The notes under the pieces: model-generated
The model's database searches: none
What the model saw: only the letters and a program-made list of their open reading frames with translations
What the model was told of the DNA's origin: nothing
Assembly (NCBI GenBank): GCA_963828715.1
Contig: CAWHFX010000023.1
Coordinates: forward strand, 81,257 to 145,256
DNA: 64,000 bases
Direction: 5' to 3'
From: JAQGMV01 sp963828715
Lineage (GTDB): Bacteria > Pseudomonadota > Gammaproteobacteria > Burkholderiales > SG8-41
In this document: piece after piece, positions 24,072 to 32,629 of the stretch
Layout of the letters: each line of letters opens with the position of its first letter
How positions within the stretch are numbered: the first letter of the stretch is position 1
Position numbers and translations under genes: made by a program

Positions 24072-25525
24072 CTAGGAGGCGGCAGGCAAGCTGACATGAA
24101 AAGTGACGCCGTGCCGTTCGTTCGGTGTGAGCCACAGCCGCCCGCCGTGCGCTTCGACAAGCGAGCGGCTGATCGCCAGCCCCATGCCGAGCGCGCCCGG
24201 CTTCATTGTGTGGAATGCATCGAAGACGCGATCGCGGTTGTGCTCGGGGATGCCCGCACCTGAATCACGCACCGAGATTGCGACGGAGTCTGCTTCCTGC
24301 TCGTGGCAGTCGATCTGCATCAGACGTTCTCGGCCATTCACATCGGCCATGGCATCGATAGCGTTGTCCACGAGGGCGAGCAGCACATGGCGAAGCTGCG
24401 CCGCGTCGCCGCAGGCCCGAGGCAAATCGGCTCGACACTTGACGCGTATCTCCACCCGGTTCCGGCGGGCTTTGTCGGCCGTGTCTGCAAGCACCTCGTT
24501 CACCAGCGCATGCATCTCCACGGGGGGCGGCGTCCTTCGCTGCCGCCGAGGAACGCGCGGATGCGGCCGATTACCTGAGCTGCGCGAGTCGCGTCCGCGC
24601 CGATCCTGTGTAACGCGTTCTTCGCCTCGTTCGTGTTGGGCTTTTCACCGGATATCCAACGCTGGGCCGCACCCGCATTCGCTGACATGGCTGCCAGCGG
24701 CTGGTTGATTTCACGGGCCACGGCCGTGGCAAGCTCGGTCATGTGCCGGCGCAAGTCATCCGACAGGCGCTCGCGTGTATGCATGAGGGCGCGCGCTCCG
24801 GCGTACGCGTCGAATGCCGACATGAGCAGCGTGCCGAGGAGAAAAAGCAGCGTGAAGGCGCCGAGCGCCGTGGCGAGCGAGACATGATCGAAATGCTGCG
24901 CGGTTACGGCGCTCACGGCGCCAGGAGCGAAATGGGCCGCAGCCATGCCGGTATAGTGCATGCCGTATATCGCCGTGCCCATGATCACCGCGCTGCCTGC
25001 CTTTTTCCACAATGCGGAGAACAGGGTCTCGCCGCGCAGCTCGAAGGCACCGCACAACGCCGCCGCGGAGGCGCTGACCGCAACCACAATCGAAAGCCCG
25101 AAGAGCGCTGGATCGTATCGGATGGGCGGTTCGATTTTCATTGCGGCCATACCGACATAATGCATGGCCGCGATGCCGCAGCCGACCAGCATCCCGCCGA
25201 CGATCACGCTGGGAGCACGTTCAGCGCGGCCGCTCACCCACCAGAACGCGAGCGCGGCAGCGAGGATCGCGATCGCGAGGGAGACGAGGGTGAGGAACAC
25301 GTCGTAGGAGACAGGCACCGGCAGCTCGAATCCGAGCATGCCGATAAAGTGCATCGTCCAGATACCGGTGCCGAGCGATACCGCGGCGCCGGCGAGCCAC
25401 GGCCATCCCGTGCCGCGGCGCCGCCGCGCCGTGACCCGGGACACCGCTTCGAGCGCGACAAAGGAGGCGCTGGTCGACACGATCACCGACAGCAGCACCA
25501 GCCAGTAGTTGTGGTGTCCCGACAT
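24072..25525 (-). pseudogene. MHYT-domain sensor histidine kinase, frame-broken and lacking the phosphoacceptor histidine
   Basis: Two frames make up one protein of about 480 residues. The first (ATG at 25523-25525) has an MHYT sensor with seven hydrophobic helices and the three signature motifs MHFIGM, MHYVGM and MHYTGM, then a dimerisation helix. The second has the ATPase domain ('LVDNAIDAM', 'VRDSGAGIP', 'GLGMGLAISRSLVEAHGG' in parts). The break is at a run of six G (24522-24527); one more base would restore the frame. In addition the usual HEINQPL phosphorylation site reads REINQPL: the histidine codon is CGT (24713-24715), a single A-to-G change. Two independent lesions suggest real decay. 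MHYT domains are thought to sense oxygen, CO or NO through copper. Its intact relative lies 717 bp further along on the same strand. Confidence 0.75.
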
Positions 25526-25740
25526 AGGCGTTTTGTGGGCTTCGATGTTCCGCAGCGTACGCAAGCCGCGGCGGCTGATCCCTGCAACGAACGCACCGAG
25601 CGCAGGAACGCGACGACGCCTCGCTGCGGTACGTCGCGTGAACTGTCGCGGCGCTCAGCAGCTATTCATCAGTCTTCAGCAAGATCTCGGAAGAGCGAAA
25701 GTCGGGCCGGGACTAAGCTCCAACCGTCATTCTTGTGTGG

Positions 25741-26157
25741 ATGGAGAAGCGTCATAAAGTTACTCGGCTCCTCGCATGCAGTGCTGTGGCATGTATCGGC
25801 CTTACCGGATGTGCGAAGCACGGCGACGGCGGCTATGGGTCGTCCTACGATTCCTCGTATGGCTCGTCGTCCTACGGCTCGTCGGCCAGCTCGCGATCGG
25901 GCGGCAGCCAGCACGCGCTGCATGCCCGCAGCGGCATGACACGCCAGCAGGTGTTCGACGCGCTCGACACGGACCACAACGGCTTGGTTTCCCAGGCCGA
26001 GGCCGCCGCCAATCCGGACCTCGTTGCGATTTTCGTCGCGACGGATACGGACAGCGATGGCTCGATAAGCGTGGTCGAGTTCGCCGCAGTGCCGATCATG
26101 TACGAGACCGGCACCGCCGTCGGCGCGACCGGCAGCTTGGGCGGCGGAACCAAATAA
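25741..26157 (+). CDS. EF-hand lipoprotein
   Basis: A 138-residue predicted lipoprotein. The signal peptide ends in a lipobox 'CIGLTGC', so the mature protein would start with lipidated Cys. A low-complexity Gly/Ser/Tyr linker follows (repeats of SSYGSS type, about residues 30-58). Two EF-hand calcium loops come next: 'DTDHNGLVSQAE' and 'DTDSDGSISVVE', both with acidic residues at loop positions 1, 3, 5 and 12. The C-terminus is glycine-rich. I choose the ATG at 25741; a GTG two codons earlier is in phase. It is placed between two MHYT histidine kinases that point the other way, and shares the intergenic region with the broken kinase. Calcium binding in the periplasm is likely; partner unknown. 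Confidence 0.8.
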   Translation: MEKRHKVTRLLACSAVACIGLTGCAKHGDGGYGSSYDSSYGSSSYGSSASSRSGGSQHALHARSGMTRQQVFDALDTDHNGLVSQAEAAANPDLVAIFVATDTDSDGSISVVEFAAVPIMYETGTAVGATGSLGGGTK

Positions 26158-26242
26158 CGGCTCGCCGGGATGTGGCCGGTTCAGACCCCGTCGGAGGCGA
26201 ACGAAACGCAACCCGGCAGGGTCCACGAGCAGCACGCGCAGC

Positions 26243-27739
26243 TTAGTTGTTGCGTCCACGGTCATGTCCTCGTACCTGTTTCGGTATTGTAACGGTGATA
26301 CGTGACCCTTCCTGCGGAGACGCGTGGATTTCGAGCCTTGCGCCGATCTCTCGCGCGCGCGATGCGATGTTGTGCAGCCCGCCCGCTTCGCGCCGCATCG
26401 CTTCCACATCGAATCCCACACCATCGTCGCTTACTTCGAGCTCGACATCGCCGGCGTTCGCGCGCAACGCGACCCGTCCGCTCTTCGCACGCGAGTGGCG
26501 AAGCGCATTGCTCAACGCTTCGCGGGTGATGGACAGGAGCTGCTGCGCTTCGTCCGGCGTGAGGCGCTCGAAAGCGGCGCTGTCGATGTCGACCTCGAAG
26601 CGCGGCGCGGTGCCGCGCTCTGCCGGTTCCACGAGCCTGGCGAGCTCCGCGCGAAACTGCTCTCCGCTCCGCAACTCGCGCGGCTCGCCGGCGATGTACT
26701 CCCGCAAATTACGCAGCACGTCATTGAGCCCGGCGACCACGTCAGCGAGTTGCGCCGCCACGTGCTGAGCACTTTGATGCTGAAGCTCCTCCAGTTTCAT
26801 GCCGACCGCGTAGATCGCCTGCACGATGTGATCGTGTAGATCGCGCGCGAGGCGCTCCCGCTCTTCGACCAGCGCGCGCAGGGTCCGGTCGCTGCGCCGC
26901 AGAGCCTCGTTCGTGCGGGAAATTTCCGCCGTGCGCTCGGCGATGCGCGTTTCCAGGTCTTCGGCGTACCTCGTCGACTGAGCCGCAAGGAAAGCATCCA
27001 GCGCCGAAATCGCCAGCGTCGCCACCATGTAAACGAGTGCGAATGCGCCCAGCGCTCCTGCGAGCCACACGTGATCGATGTGCTGCGACGCTGCGGTGGA
27101 CACGCTGTTCGGGTCGAAGATCGCCGCGGCCATGGCGGTGTAGTGCATGCCGAAGATCGCCGCGCCCATGACGATCGCGCTCCCCGTTTTTTTCCAGATC
27201 GCCGTGAAGAAAGTCTCCTCGCGCAGCTTGAAAGCAGTCCATAGCGCGGTGAACGAGGCGAACAGCGCGATAGCGAGAGACATGACCACGAGCGGCCACT
27301 GATACCGGATCGGCGGGTCCATCTCCAGCGCAGCCATGCCGGTGTAGTGCATCGCGCTAATGCCGCCGCCCATGAGCAACCCGCCGAGCAGCAGTTTTCC
27401 CGCGCCCAGCGATCCGTGGCTGACCCAGAACAGCGCGAAGCCCGAAGCCACCAGCGCAATCACGAACGACAGGCAAGTGATCGCTACCGCGAACGAAAGC
27501 GGTGTGCCGACGTCGTAGCCGAGCATACCGATGAAATGCATCGACCAGATTCCGGTCCCCATGGCGAAGGCGCCGCCGAGGAGCCAGTACCAGGCCTGCC
27601 GGCCGCCATCGGCGCCCGCGCGCTGGTGTGCAGTGCGTGACGCGGCAACACGCGCCGTGGAATCCAGCGCCACGAAGGACGCCATGACCGACACGATAAC
27701 CGACAGGAGCAGCAGCCAGTGGTTGTGCGTTCCCTGCAT
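26243..27739 (-). CDS. MHYT-domain sensor histidine kinase (NarL/HisKA_3 type)
   Basis: A 498-residue membrane sensor kinase. Residues 1-250 form an MHYT domain of seven helices with the motifs MHFIGM, MHYTGM and MHYTAM, each pair of conserved Met/His residues facing the periplasm and thought to bind copper. A coiled-coil helix ('RYAEDLETRIAERTAEISRT') leads to a HisKA_3 domain with 'ERLARDLHDHIVQAIYAVG', phosphoacceptor His at about residue 300. The HATPase domain follows ('ALSNALRHSRAKSGRVALR', 'VSDDGVGFD'), ending in a typical basic tail. All catalytic parts are intact. Kinases of this class act with LuxR-type response regulators; a remnant of such a regulator lies just upstream (27915-28025), so the cognate partner may be lost or encoded elsewhere. 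Confidence 0.88.
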   Translation of the reverse strand: MQGTHNHWLLLLSVIVSVMASFVALDSTARVAASRTAHQRAGADGGRQAWYWLLGGAFAMGTGIWSMHFIGMLGYDVGTPLSFAVAITCLSFVIALVASGFALFWVSHGSLGAGKLLLGGLLMGGGISAMHYTGMAALEMDPPIRYQWPLVVMSLAIALFASFTALWTAFKLREETFFTAIWKKTGSAIVMGAAIFGMHYTAMAAAIFDPNSVSTAASQHIDHVWLAGALGAFALVYMVATLAISALDAFLAAQSTRYAEDLETRIAERTAEISRTNEALRRSDRTLRALVEERERLARDLHDHIVQAIYAVGMKLEELQHQSAQHVAAQLADVVAGLNDVLRNLREYIAGEPRELRSGEQFRAELARLVEPAERGTAPRFEVDIDSAAFERLTPDEAQQLLSITREALSNALRHSRAKSGRVALRANAGDVELEVSDDGVGFDVEAMRREAGGLHNIASRAREIGARLEIHASPQEGSRITVTIPKQVRGHDRGRNN

Positions 27740-27914
27740 CCCGAGAGCTCCCGGTGCGCCGGACGGCTGGCATGATTGCCTCGGCGCGTTGGTGAACGGG
27801 CGAACGGCAGTCTACTTCGCGAGGCCGAGCTGAGTGAGGATCGCGCGCAACTGCTCCGTCCCGCAGATTTACACCGGGCATCTCATGCAGTGCAACCGCT
27901 GTTCAGTCGTGTGT

Positions 27915-28025
27915 GGAACGCTGCAGATCGCGGCCGCGATGGAGCTGTCGTCGCAGACGGTCAAGAATGACCTCAGCCGCGTTTTTCAGAAAGTCCAGAT
28001 GTCGAGTCGTGCCGAGGCGCAGTGA
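27915..28025 (+). pseudogene. Remnant of a LuxR/NarL-type response regulator (helix-turn-helix end)
   Basis: The last 35 codons before the TGA at 28023-28025 encode 'LQIAAAMELSSQTVKNDLSR' followed by VFQKVQMSSRAEAQ. This matches the recognition helix and tail of LuxR-family DNA-binding domains ('EIA..L.iS..TVk.hlSrif.Kl.v.sRaEa'). The receiver domain and the first half of the HTH are missing; the upstream codons do not resemble the family. It is divergent from the intact HisKA_3 kinase, the position where its regulator would be expected. Confidence 0.6.
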
Positions 28026-28522
28026 TGCGCGACGCCGCCCGGGCGGGTCTGATCTTCTGCTGAAAGGCGGTGCGGCTGCGGCGCGATAGCGTCTCTATCC
28101 GATCAGAGAGCACTCCAGCGAGACATCAACGCACACCACGAACTCGCGCGCCTGTCTCTCTTTGCTTCACCATCCAGCATTACGATACCTGGTAAGCCAA
28201 TTCGAGAGACAGCTCGCTTCGCATCACAAAATAATGTGAACGATCCGCGATGAAATAAACCGAGAGCCAACACCCCGCCAAGGAAAGCTGGCCGGTGAGT
28301 TTTTAGCGACAACCAGGCGCAGGGGTCGAATCGTTCGGCGAATTGGAGGGTGTCCTGGATGACCGGTTTTGGCCGATACTAGCCGATCTTTTTCGGGATC
28401 TAGAGACGGTCGTGCTGAACAGAAGTTCGCCAGCAAACCGGAGTATGTTGACCCGCCGAACAGCCGATGGACGATCTGTGCACCGATTGCCGTCGCATCG
28501 GGTTAAGCGAAAGTGTCAAACC
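28026..28522. other. Intergenic region without a supported gene
   Basis: About 500 bases between the response-regulator remnant and the enolase-superfamily gene, more AT-rich than the flanks from about 28130 on. No frame with a family match, no clear terminator and no tRNA were found. It probably holds the promoter of the downstream gene, but no convincing -35/-10 pair could be fixed. Confidence 0.5.
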
Positions 28523-29650
28523 ATGAATGACCCCAATCGACAGCATGTCTCCGCAACACCGGCTTTGCGGTTGAAAAGCCTCCGGGCGCGGGCCGTGGTG
28601 CTCAAACTGAAGCGCCCAGTCGTGGCGCGGATCGCGACCATGACGGAATGGCCGTTGATCCTCATCGACCTCTATACAGAGGAAGGAATCGTCGGCCGGA
28701 GTTATCTCGAGCCATACACTCCGAAGACCGCGAGATACCTGATTCCCGCGCTACACGACCTTGGTGAGATGCTTAAAGGACGGCCGATTGCGCCGTGCGA
28801 CCTGTACTCACTTGCACGCAAATCGCTGCACTTTGTGGGCTATCAGGGCATGTCCATGATCGCGGTTTCGGGGCTGGATATGGCGGCATGGGATGCGCTT
28901 GCGCAAGCGGCCAACATGCCGCTATGTGTTTTGCTCGGGGGCGAGGTGGGCCCGGTCTCGGCGTATAACAGCAACGGGCTGTGGCTCCAAGAACCGGCTG
29001 CCGTCGCCGCCGAAGCGCTCGAATTGCGTGAGGAGGGCGGGTTCAAAGGCTTGAAATTGCGGCTTGGCCGGGAATGTCCACGCGACGATCTAGCGACGAT
29101 TGAAGCCGTGAGGAAAGCGATCGGCGATGGAATGGAACTGATGGTCGACTTCAATCAGGGACTGCATGTCGGAGAGGCCTTGCAGCGATGCCACATGATT
29201 GACGCGCTGGGCCTCGCCTGGATCGAAGAGCCGATCGTATACGACAATTTAGATGGATACGTACAGCTCACGGCAGAGTTGAAGACGCCCGTTCAGATTG
29301 GAGAGAACTTCTACGGCCCGCGTGACCTTTACATCGCCTTGCAGCGCAAGGCCTGTGACTATGTGATGCCTGACTTCATGCGCATCGGCGGCGTGACTGG
29401 TTGGCTGAAAGCCGCCTCGTTAGCCGCTGCTGCAGGCGTGCCGATGTCTACTCATCTCTACCCGGAAGTCGCCGCTCACGTCATGCGGGTGACTGAAACC
29501 GCGCATTGGCTCGAGTGGCAGGATTGGGCCGATCCGATCCTGGAGCAGCCGTTTCGGCTTGTGAACAGCCGGCTACATGTTCCCGACACGCCAGGAGTTG
29601 GCATCAGATGGAATGAAGACGCGGTTAAGGCGCATGCACAAGACGTGTAG
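28523..29650 (+). CDS. Mandelate racemase/muconate lactonizing enzyme family protein (enolase superfamily)
   Basis: A 375-residue enolase-superfamily enzyme, abstracting the proton alpha to a carboxylate with Mg2+ help. The lid domain (to about residue 125) precedes a barrel with 'GFKGLKLRLG' at the place of the K-x-K base, metal ligands in 'MVDFNQG', 'AWIEEPI' and 'QIGENFY', and the second acid-base pair as Asp in 'VMPDFMRIGG' and His in 'STHLYPE'. This His-Asp pair places it with the mandelate racemase subgroup. The start at 28523 has no strong ribosome-binding site, and a longer frame exists upstream, but its composition is not protein-like. Its 3' end overlaps the converging PIN-like gene by 26 bp. 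Substrate is probably a sugar acid or hydroxy acid but cannot be told. Confidence 0.85.
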   Translation: MNDPNRQHVSATPALRLKSLRARAVVLKLKRPVVARIATMTEWPLILIDLYTEEGIVGRSYLEPYTPKTARYLIPALHDLGEMLKGRPIAPCDLYSLARKSLHFVGYQGMSMIAVSGLDMAAWDALAQAANMPLCVLLGGEVGPVSAYNSNGLWLQEPAAVAAEALELREEGGFKGLKLRLGRECPRDDLATIEAVRKAIGDGMELMVDFNQGLHVGEALQRCHMIDALGLAWIEEPIVYDNLDGYVQLTAELKTPVQIGENFYGPRDLYIALQRKACDYVMPDFMRIGGVTGWLKAASLAAAAGVPMSTHLYPEVAAHVMRVTETAHWLEWQDWADPILEQPFRLVNSRLHVPDTPGVGIRWNEDAVKAHAQDV

Positions 29651-30104
29651 CTGCGTGTAGTTCCGCTCCTGCTTGAAATCGAGAGTGAGTCAGGCTGACA
29701 AGAAACTCGTACTGGTAATCCGTGCCAAATCCGTCCGCGACGATACGGCCGTATTGAACCGGCCCCGCTACTGTTGTGATCGGTGCTCCGTGAAAAAGGG
29801 GGCTGTCGTCCATGGCGCCCGGGAGTCCCATCAATTCATGAAATACCTCGCCCTGCATCTGTAGTTCGATCTTGCCTTCTTTCGCGAGTGCAGCGATAAA
29901 GCGCAAGGCGACGGTATCCTCAAAGCGCGCGCGATTCCCTTGCCGCAGAAAGTAGAGGTTTTGATTGATGTAGACCGGCCGATGGACCGTAGCCTCGATC
30001 TCGTGCCCGGCCCACATGATCTTCTTACATTCTGGCAGCAGCATGAGGCGGGTATCCAAGCATGCCTTGATGACCCCGGTGTCCAAGAAGATAGAAGGTC
30101 GCAT
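29625..30104 (-). CDS. Possible PIN-domain-like protein
   Basis: A 159-residue product beginning 'MRPSIFLDTGVIKACLDTRL'. The early strand with Asp and the 'LDTgvi' pattern resemble the N-terminus of PIN-fold nucleases, which use a cluster of acidic residues to bind metal. Further acidic positions are in 'ARFEDTVALRFIAALAKEGK' and 'FHELMGLPGAMDDSP'. I cannot identify the last catalytic Asp with confidence and no antitoxin gene is visible next to it, so a toxin-antitoxin role is not supported. The start at 30104 is chosen because the PIN-like strand begins there; a start at 30200 is possible. Its end overlaps the enolase-superfamily gene. Confidence 0.5.
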   Translation of the reverse strand: MRPSIFLDTGVIKACLDTRLMLLPECKKIMWAGHEIEATVHRPVYINQNLYFLRQGNRARFEDTVALRFIAALAKEGKIELQMQGEVFHELMGLPGAMDDSPLFHGAPITTVAGPVQYGRIVADGFGTDYQYEFLVSLTHSRFQAGAELHAATRLVHAP

Positions 30105-30276
30105 GACGCCTTGTAAGGCTGGTATCTGGCAGTACTTAAGCGCGGTCGCAGAACGTCCAGAACAATTCGGCCAAGCCTCCGCGGGCGCCGGTCGGGCCAC
30201 AGCAGCCGATTAAGCTATGGCCGGAGCTTACCCCAGTGCGTAGCCCTTTCATGCCCCAGCAGCACCGCAGGGAACT

Positions 30277-30432
30277 GCCGGTTTTGGCCGGTTTCAGCAT
30301 CACGCTTGCGCAGGCGCTCTGCACGGTGACGCTATGTGCGCTCTCGCGTTCGTACGCGATCGCCAGATTGTCGAGCACTGCGTGCGTGGCGTTGGAGGTG
30401 AAAACCGTGAGGAACCTTCGCTCAGCCATCAC
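30277..30432 (-). pseudogene. N-terminal fragment resembling a ModA-like substrate-binding protein
   Basis: About 52 codons from a GTG/ATG pair at 30427-30432 encode 'RRFLTVFTSNATHAVLDNLA' and 'YERESAHSVTVQSACASVML'. This resembles the first strand-helix-strand of molybdate-binding-like periplasmic proteins ('l.vfsS.a...vl..l...fe..tGh.v.v..') but lacks a signal peptide. After that the frame loses similarity and ends at 30136 inside unrelated sequence. It is divergent from the TauD-family gene. Most likely a truncated relic. Confidence 0.45.
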
Positions 30433-30506
30433 AGAGCATTTCGATAACGATGCGCATGACGCGGATTCGAGTAGACTTCCGCTAACCCAAAGGCCGGGGA
30501 GCGCGC

Positions 30507-31358
30507 ATGACCCTTACCCTCGAACGTCAGGCTTTTACCGTCGAACCGCTCTCCCCCATCCTGGGCGCCTCCATCGCGGGCGTGGATTTGCGCGAGCCGC
30601 TGTCGGACATCACGAAGCGCGCGATCTACGACGCGTTCATCCGCCATCACGTGCTGTGCTTCCGCGATCAGCATCTGGATCAGGAGCAGCAGGTCGCGTT
30701 CACGGAACAGTTCGGCACGCTCGAGCGCCACATCGCCAGCAATCGCGGCGTGGCGAACCCGCTGGTGCATATCGTTACCAATCTGGGCGCTGACGGGAAA
30801 CCCAGCGGCAAGGTCGCATCCACCGCATGGCATTCCGACAAGTCGTTCCGAGCCCAGCCTTCGCTCGCGACCATTCTGCACGCTCTCGTGATGCCTCCCG
30901 ACGGGGGAGAAACCTGTTTCGCCAACATGATCGCCGCTTACGAGGCGCTGCCGGAGGCCGAGAAGGCCGAGCTCGCCGGCGTTCGCGTCGTGCATAGCTG
31001 GGAAATTTCCCAGGCGCGCGCGGGCAACAAAGCCCCGCCGGAAGAGATCGCCGATGCGCCGCCCATGTCTCATCCGCTGGTGCGCACGATCCCGGAAACC
31101 GGCCGCAAAGCGCTGTTCATGGGGGAACGCGCTGTCTTCTTCGAAGGCCAGCCCGAGGAAGTGGGCACCGCCCGCTTGAAAGAACTGACCGCGCACGCGG
31201 TGCAGGAACGTTTCGTCTACCGTCACAAGTGGGCGCTGGGCGATGTGCTGATGTGGGACAACCGCTGTCTGCTGCATCGCGCGAATACCAATTTCGACGC
31301 GGCCCGCTTTCCGCGGGTGCTGCAGCGGACTTGTCTGCGCGGGACTGCGCCTGCGTGA
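30507..31358 (+). CDS. TauD/TfdA family Fe(II)/2-oxoglutarate-dependent dioxygenase
   Basis: A 283-residue non-haem iron dioxygenase that couples 2-oxoglutarate decarboxylation to substrate hydroxylation. The N-terminal 'VEPLSPILGASIAGVDLREP' is the typical family opening. The iron facial triad is His and Asp in 'TAWHSDKSFR' with the distal His in 'MWDNRCLLHRA'. The 2-oxoglutarate-binding Arg lies in the C-terminal 'RFPRVLQRTCLRG'. Length is normal. Members act on taurine, sulfonates, aryloxyacetates or amino acids, and the specificity cannot be read here. The ATG at 30507 has GGGGAG upstream. Repeat copy D begins 2 bp after the stop codon, and its hairpins could form the end of this transcript. 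Confidence 0.9.
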   Translation: MTLTLERQAFTVEPLSPILGASIAGVDLREPLSDITKRAIYDAFIRHHVLCFRDQHLDQEQQVAFTEQFGTLERHIASNRGVANPLVHIVTNLGADGKPSGKVASTAWHSDKSFRAQPSLATILHALVMPPDGGETCFANMIAAYEALPEAEKAELAGVRVVHSWEISQARAGNKAPPEEIADAPPMSHPLVRTIPETGRKALFMGERAVFFEGQPEEVGTARLKELTAHAVQERFVYRHKWALGDVLMWDNRCLLHRANTNFDAARFPRVLQRTCLRGTAPA

Positions 31359-31359
31359 G

Positions 31360-31447
31360 AGCGGCGCTCGCCTGAAGGCTCGGGTCTGGCCGCCCTACGA
31401 ACAGAGGGAAACCTTCCACGGTTTCCCTCCGTAACCTCCCTTCCCCC
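31360..31447 (-). repeat. Dispersed palindromic repeat, copy D
   Basis: Minus-strand orientation of the core. In the plus direction the order is GCGGCGCTCGCCTGAAGGCT, then CCGCCCTACGAACAGAGGG, the hairpin GGGAAACC-TTCCAC-GGTTTCCC (31406-31427 region), then CCGTAACCTCCCTTCCCCC. It begins 2 bp after the TauD-family stop codon. This copy and copy E are the closest pair, differing at a handful of positions. Confidence 0.88.
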
Positions 31448-31489
31448 AATTAACGCTACGCGTCGTGCATCAGCGCTGATTTGCCCTTT

Positions 31490-31960
31490 CTACTCGAGTC
31501 GGACGAACTTGAGGCCGGGCCCGTTCGGCTTCTGAACGAGAGTCAGCGAGTCGCCGTTCACCGTGAATTCATACTGAACGGTGCGGCCGGCCCCCATTGC
31601 GAACGCGCTCTTGGCCACCATCGGACTCAGGGTGAGCATGTTGCCGGTTATCGCGTAGCCGCCGGCATTCACGTAGAGGGTATCGAAGCTCGCGACCTTC
31701 TCGGCATCGGTTGCGGCGTCGTTCGACGCGTAGGACGGTAACGGCTTGGTGCCGTTCAACCGGACGGCGCTGTAGTGCTTCTCCGTGAAGACGTAGAGCC
31801 CGGGTTGCGGATTGGTCAGCGGCGGACTATTGGGATTCGCGATCTCCGTAACCTTCCAGGCCCCCACGAGCGGGTTTTTCATTTGGCCGTGGACGCTCGT
31901 TGCAGTCAGAGCAAGGACACACAATCCGACGGACAACAGGGTTTCGATCGCGCGGTGCAT
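31490..31960 (-). CDS. Secreted lipocalin-like protein
   Basis: A 156-residue exported protein. The start at 31958-31960 follows AAGGAG at a good distance; a start nine codons upstream (31987) is less likely. The signal peptide (hydrophobic core 'TLLSVGLCVLALTATSV') is cleaved around VHG-Q. The mature domain has the lipocalin-like family opening 'NPLVGAWKVTEIA', a 'PGLYVFTEKHYSAVRLNG' strand pair, and the closing 'VQYEFTVNGDSLTLVQKP'. Such small beta-barrels are common in proteobacterial genomes and often lie near catabolic enzymes, with unknown ligand. It converges on the TauD-family gene, with repeat copy D between them. Confidence 0.8.
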   Translation of the reverse strand: MHRAIETLLSVGLCVLALTATSVHGQMKNPLVGAWKVTEIANPNSPPLTNPQPGLYVFTEKHYSAVRLNGTKPLPSYASNDAATDAEKVASFDTLYVNAGGYAITGNMLTLSPMVAKSAFAMGAGRTVQYEFTVNGDSLTLVQKPNGPGLKFVRLE

Positions 31961-32112
31961 GGAGGTCTCCTTTTGTTTCGACTTCACCAGCGTGACAGAT
32001 AATACGATGCGACGCGCGCGTGTCGGAAGGCGGACGCCGGGAAAACTCTTGCCCTGTCTACGGGCTTGGAATAGATTGCTCGCGACCTCGTTCGGAGAGC
32101 TAAGGGGGGACT

Positions 32113-32619
32113 ATGCGGATCGTGACATTGTCGGCAATGGTGTCGTCGCTACTGTGTTTTGCCGGTCCCGCGTATGCCCAGCAGGATGCGCGTCTGTTCT
32201 TCGAGGGCGACATGGTGCGCGGCGATCAGGAGGGCGCGCCCGGCCCGTTCTGCGTGCTGACGAACCAGTTCAAGCGGCTGGAAAAGGTGGTCTGGCGCGT
32301 GCGCGTGCTCGACCAGACGGGTAAGGCGCTCGATGACAAAGGCATCAAAGAGCTGCGCGTCGAGCTTCCTGACGGTGAGAAGCTCGCGGGACGATACGGC
32401 CCGCATCCGGGACCGCGGGCAGGTCCGCCCACCGACCATTTCTGGTCGGCCCGCTGGATCATTCCGACCGCTTACCCGAGCGGCACGTTCGTCTACAAGG
32501 TCGTCGCCACGGATCTCGACGGCAAGACGCATACGTGGGAGCCGTTCAAGCGCGTCACCTCGCAGCTGCAGGTAATCGCGGGCGAAATCGAAATCAAGAA
32601 ACCGGCAGGATCCAAATAG
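32113..32619 (+). CDS. Secreted protein of unknown function, first of a pair
   Basis: A 168-residue protein with a clear signal peptide ('TLSAMVSSLLCFAGPAYAQQ', cleavage after AYA). The mature domain appears all-beta: 'KRLEKVVWRVRVLDQTGKAL', 'IKELRVELPDGEKLAGRYGP', 'FWSARWIIPTAYPSGTFVYK' and 'VVATDLDGKTHTWEPFK'. It looks like a single immunoglobulin-like sandwich. I do not recognise a named family. The start at 32113 has a G-rich site upstream. It is followed after 10 bp by the larger secreted protein and then by a phosphoesterase, all on the plus strand, so the three probably form one transcript. A role in a secreted or periplasmic assembly is inferred from this. Confidence 0.7.
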   Translation: MRIVTLSAMVSSLLCFAGPAYAQQDARLFFEGDMVRGDQEGAPGPFCVLTNQFKRLEKVVWRVRVLDQTGKALDDKGIKELRVELPDGEKLAGRYGPHPGPRAGPPTDHFWSARWIIPTAYPSGTFVYKVVATDLDGKTHTWEPFKRVTSQLQVIAGEIEIKKPAGSK

Positions 32620-32629
32620 CGCGGTTCTC

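Noticed and set aside
24500..24540. Programmed ribosomal frameshifting in the MHYT kinase at the G6 run
   Set aside because: No slippery heptamer plus downstream structure is evident, the downstream segment lacks its own good start, and the missing histidine points to decay. Sequence error is also possible.
29625..30432. Toxin-antitoxin pair made of the PIN-like gene and the upstream small frame
   Set aside because: The upstream frame resembles a piece of a binding protein rather than an antitoxin, and the PIN acidic residues cannot be fully assigned.
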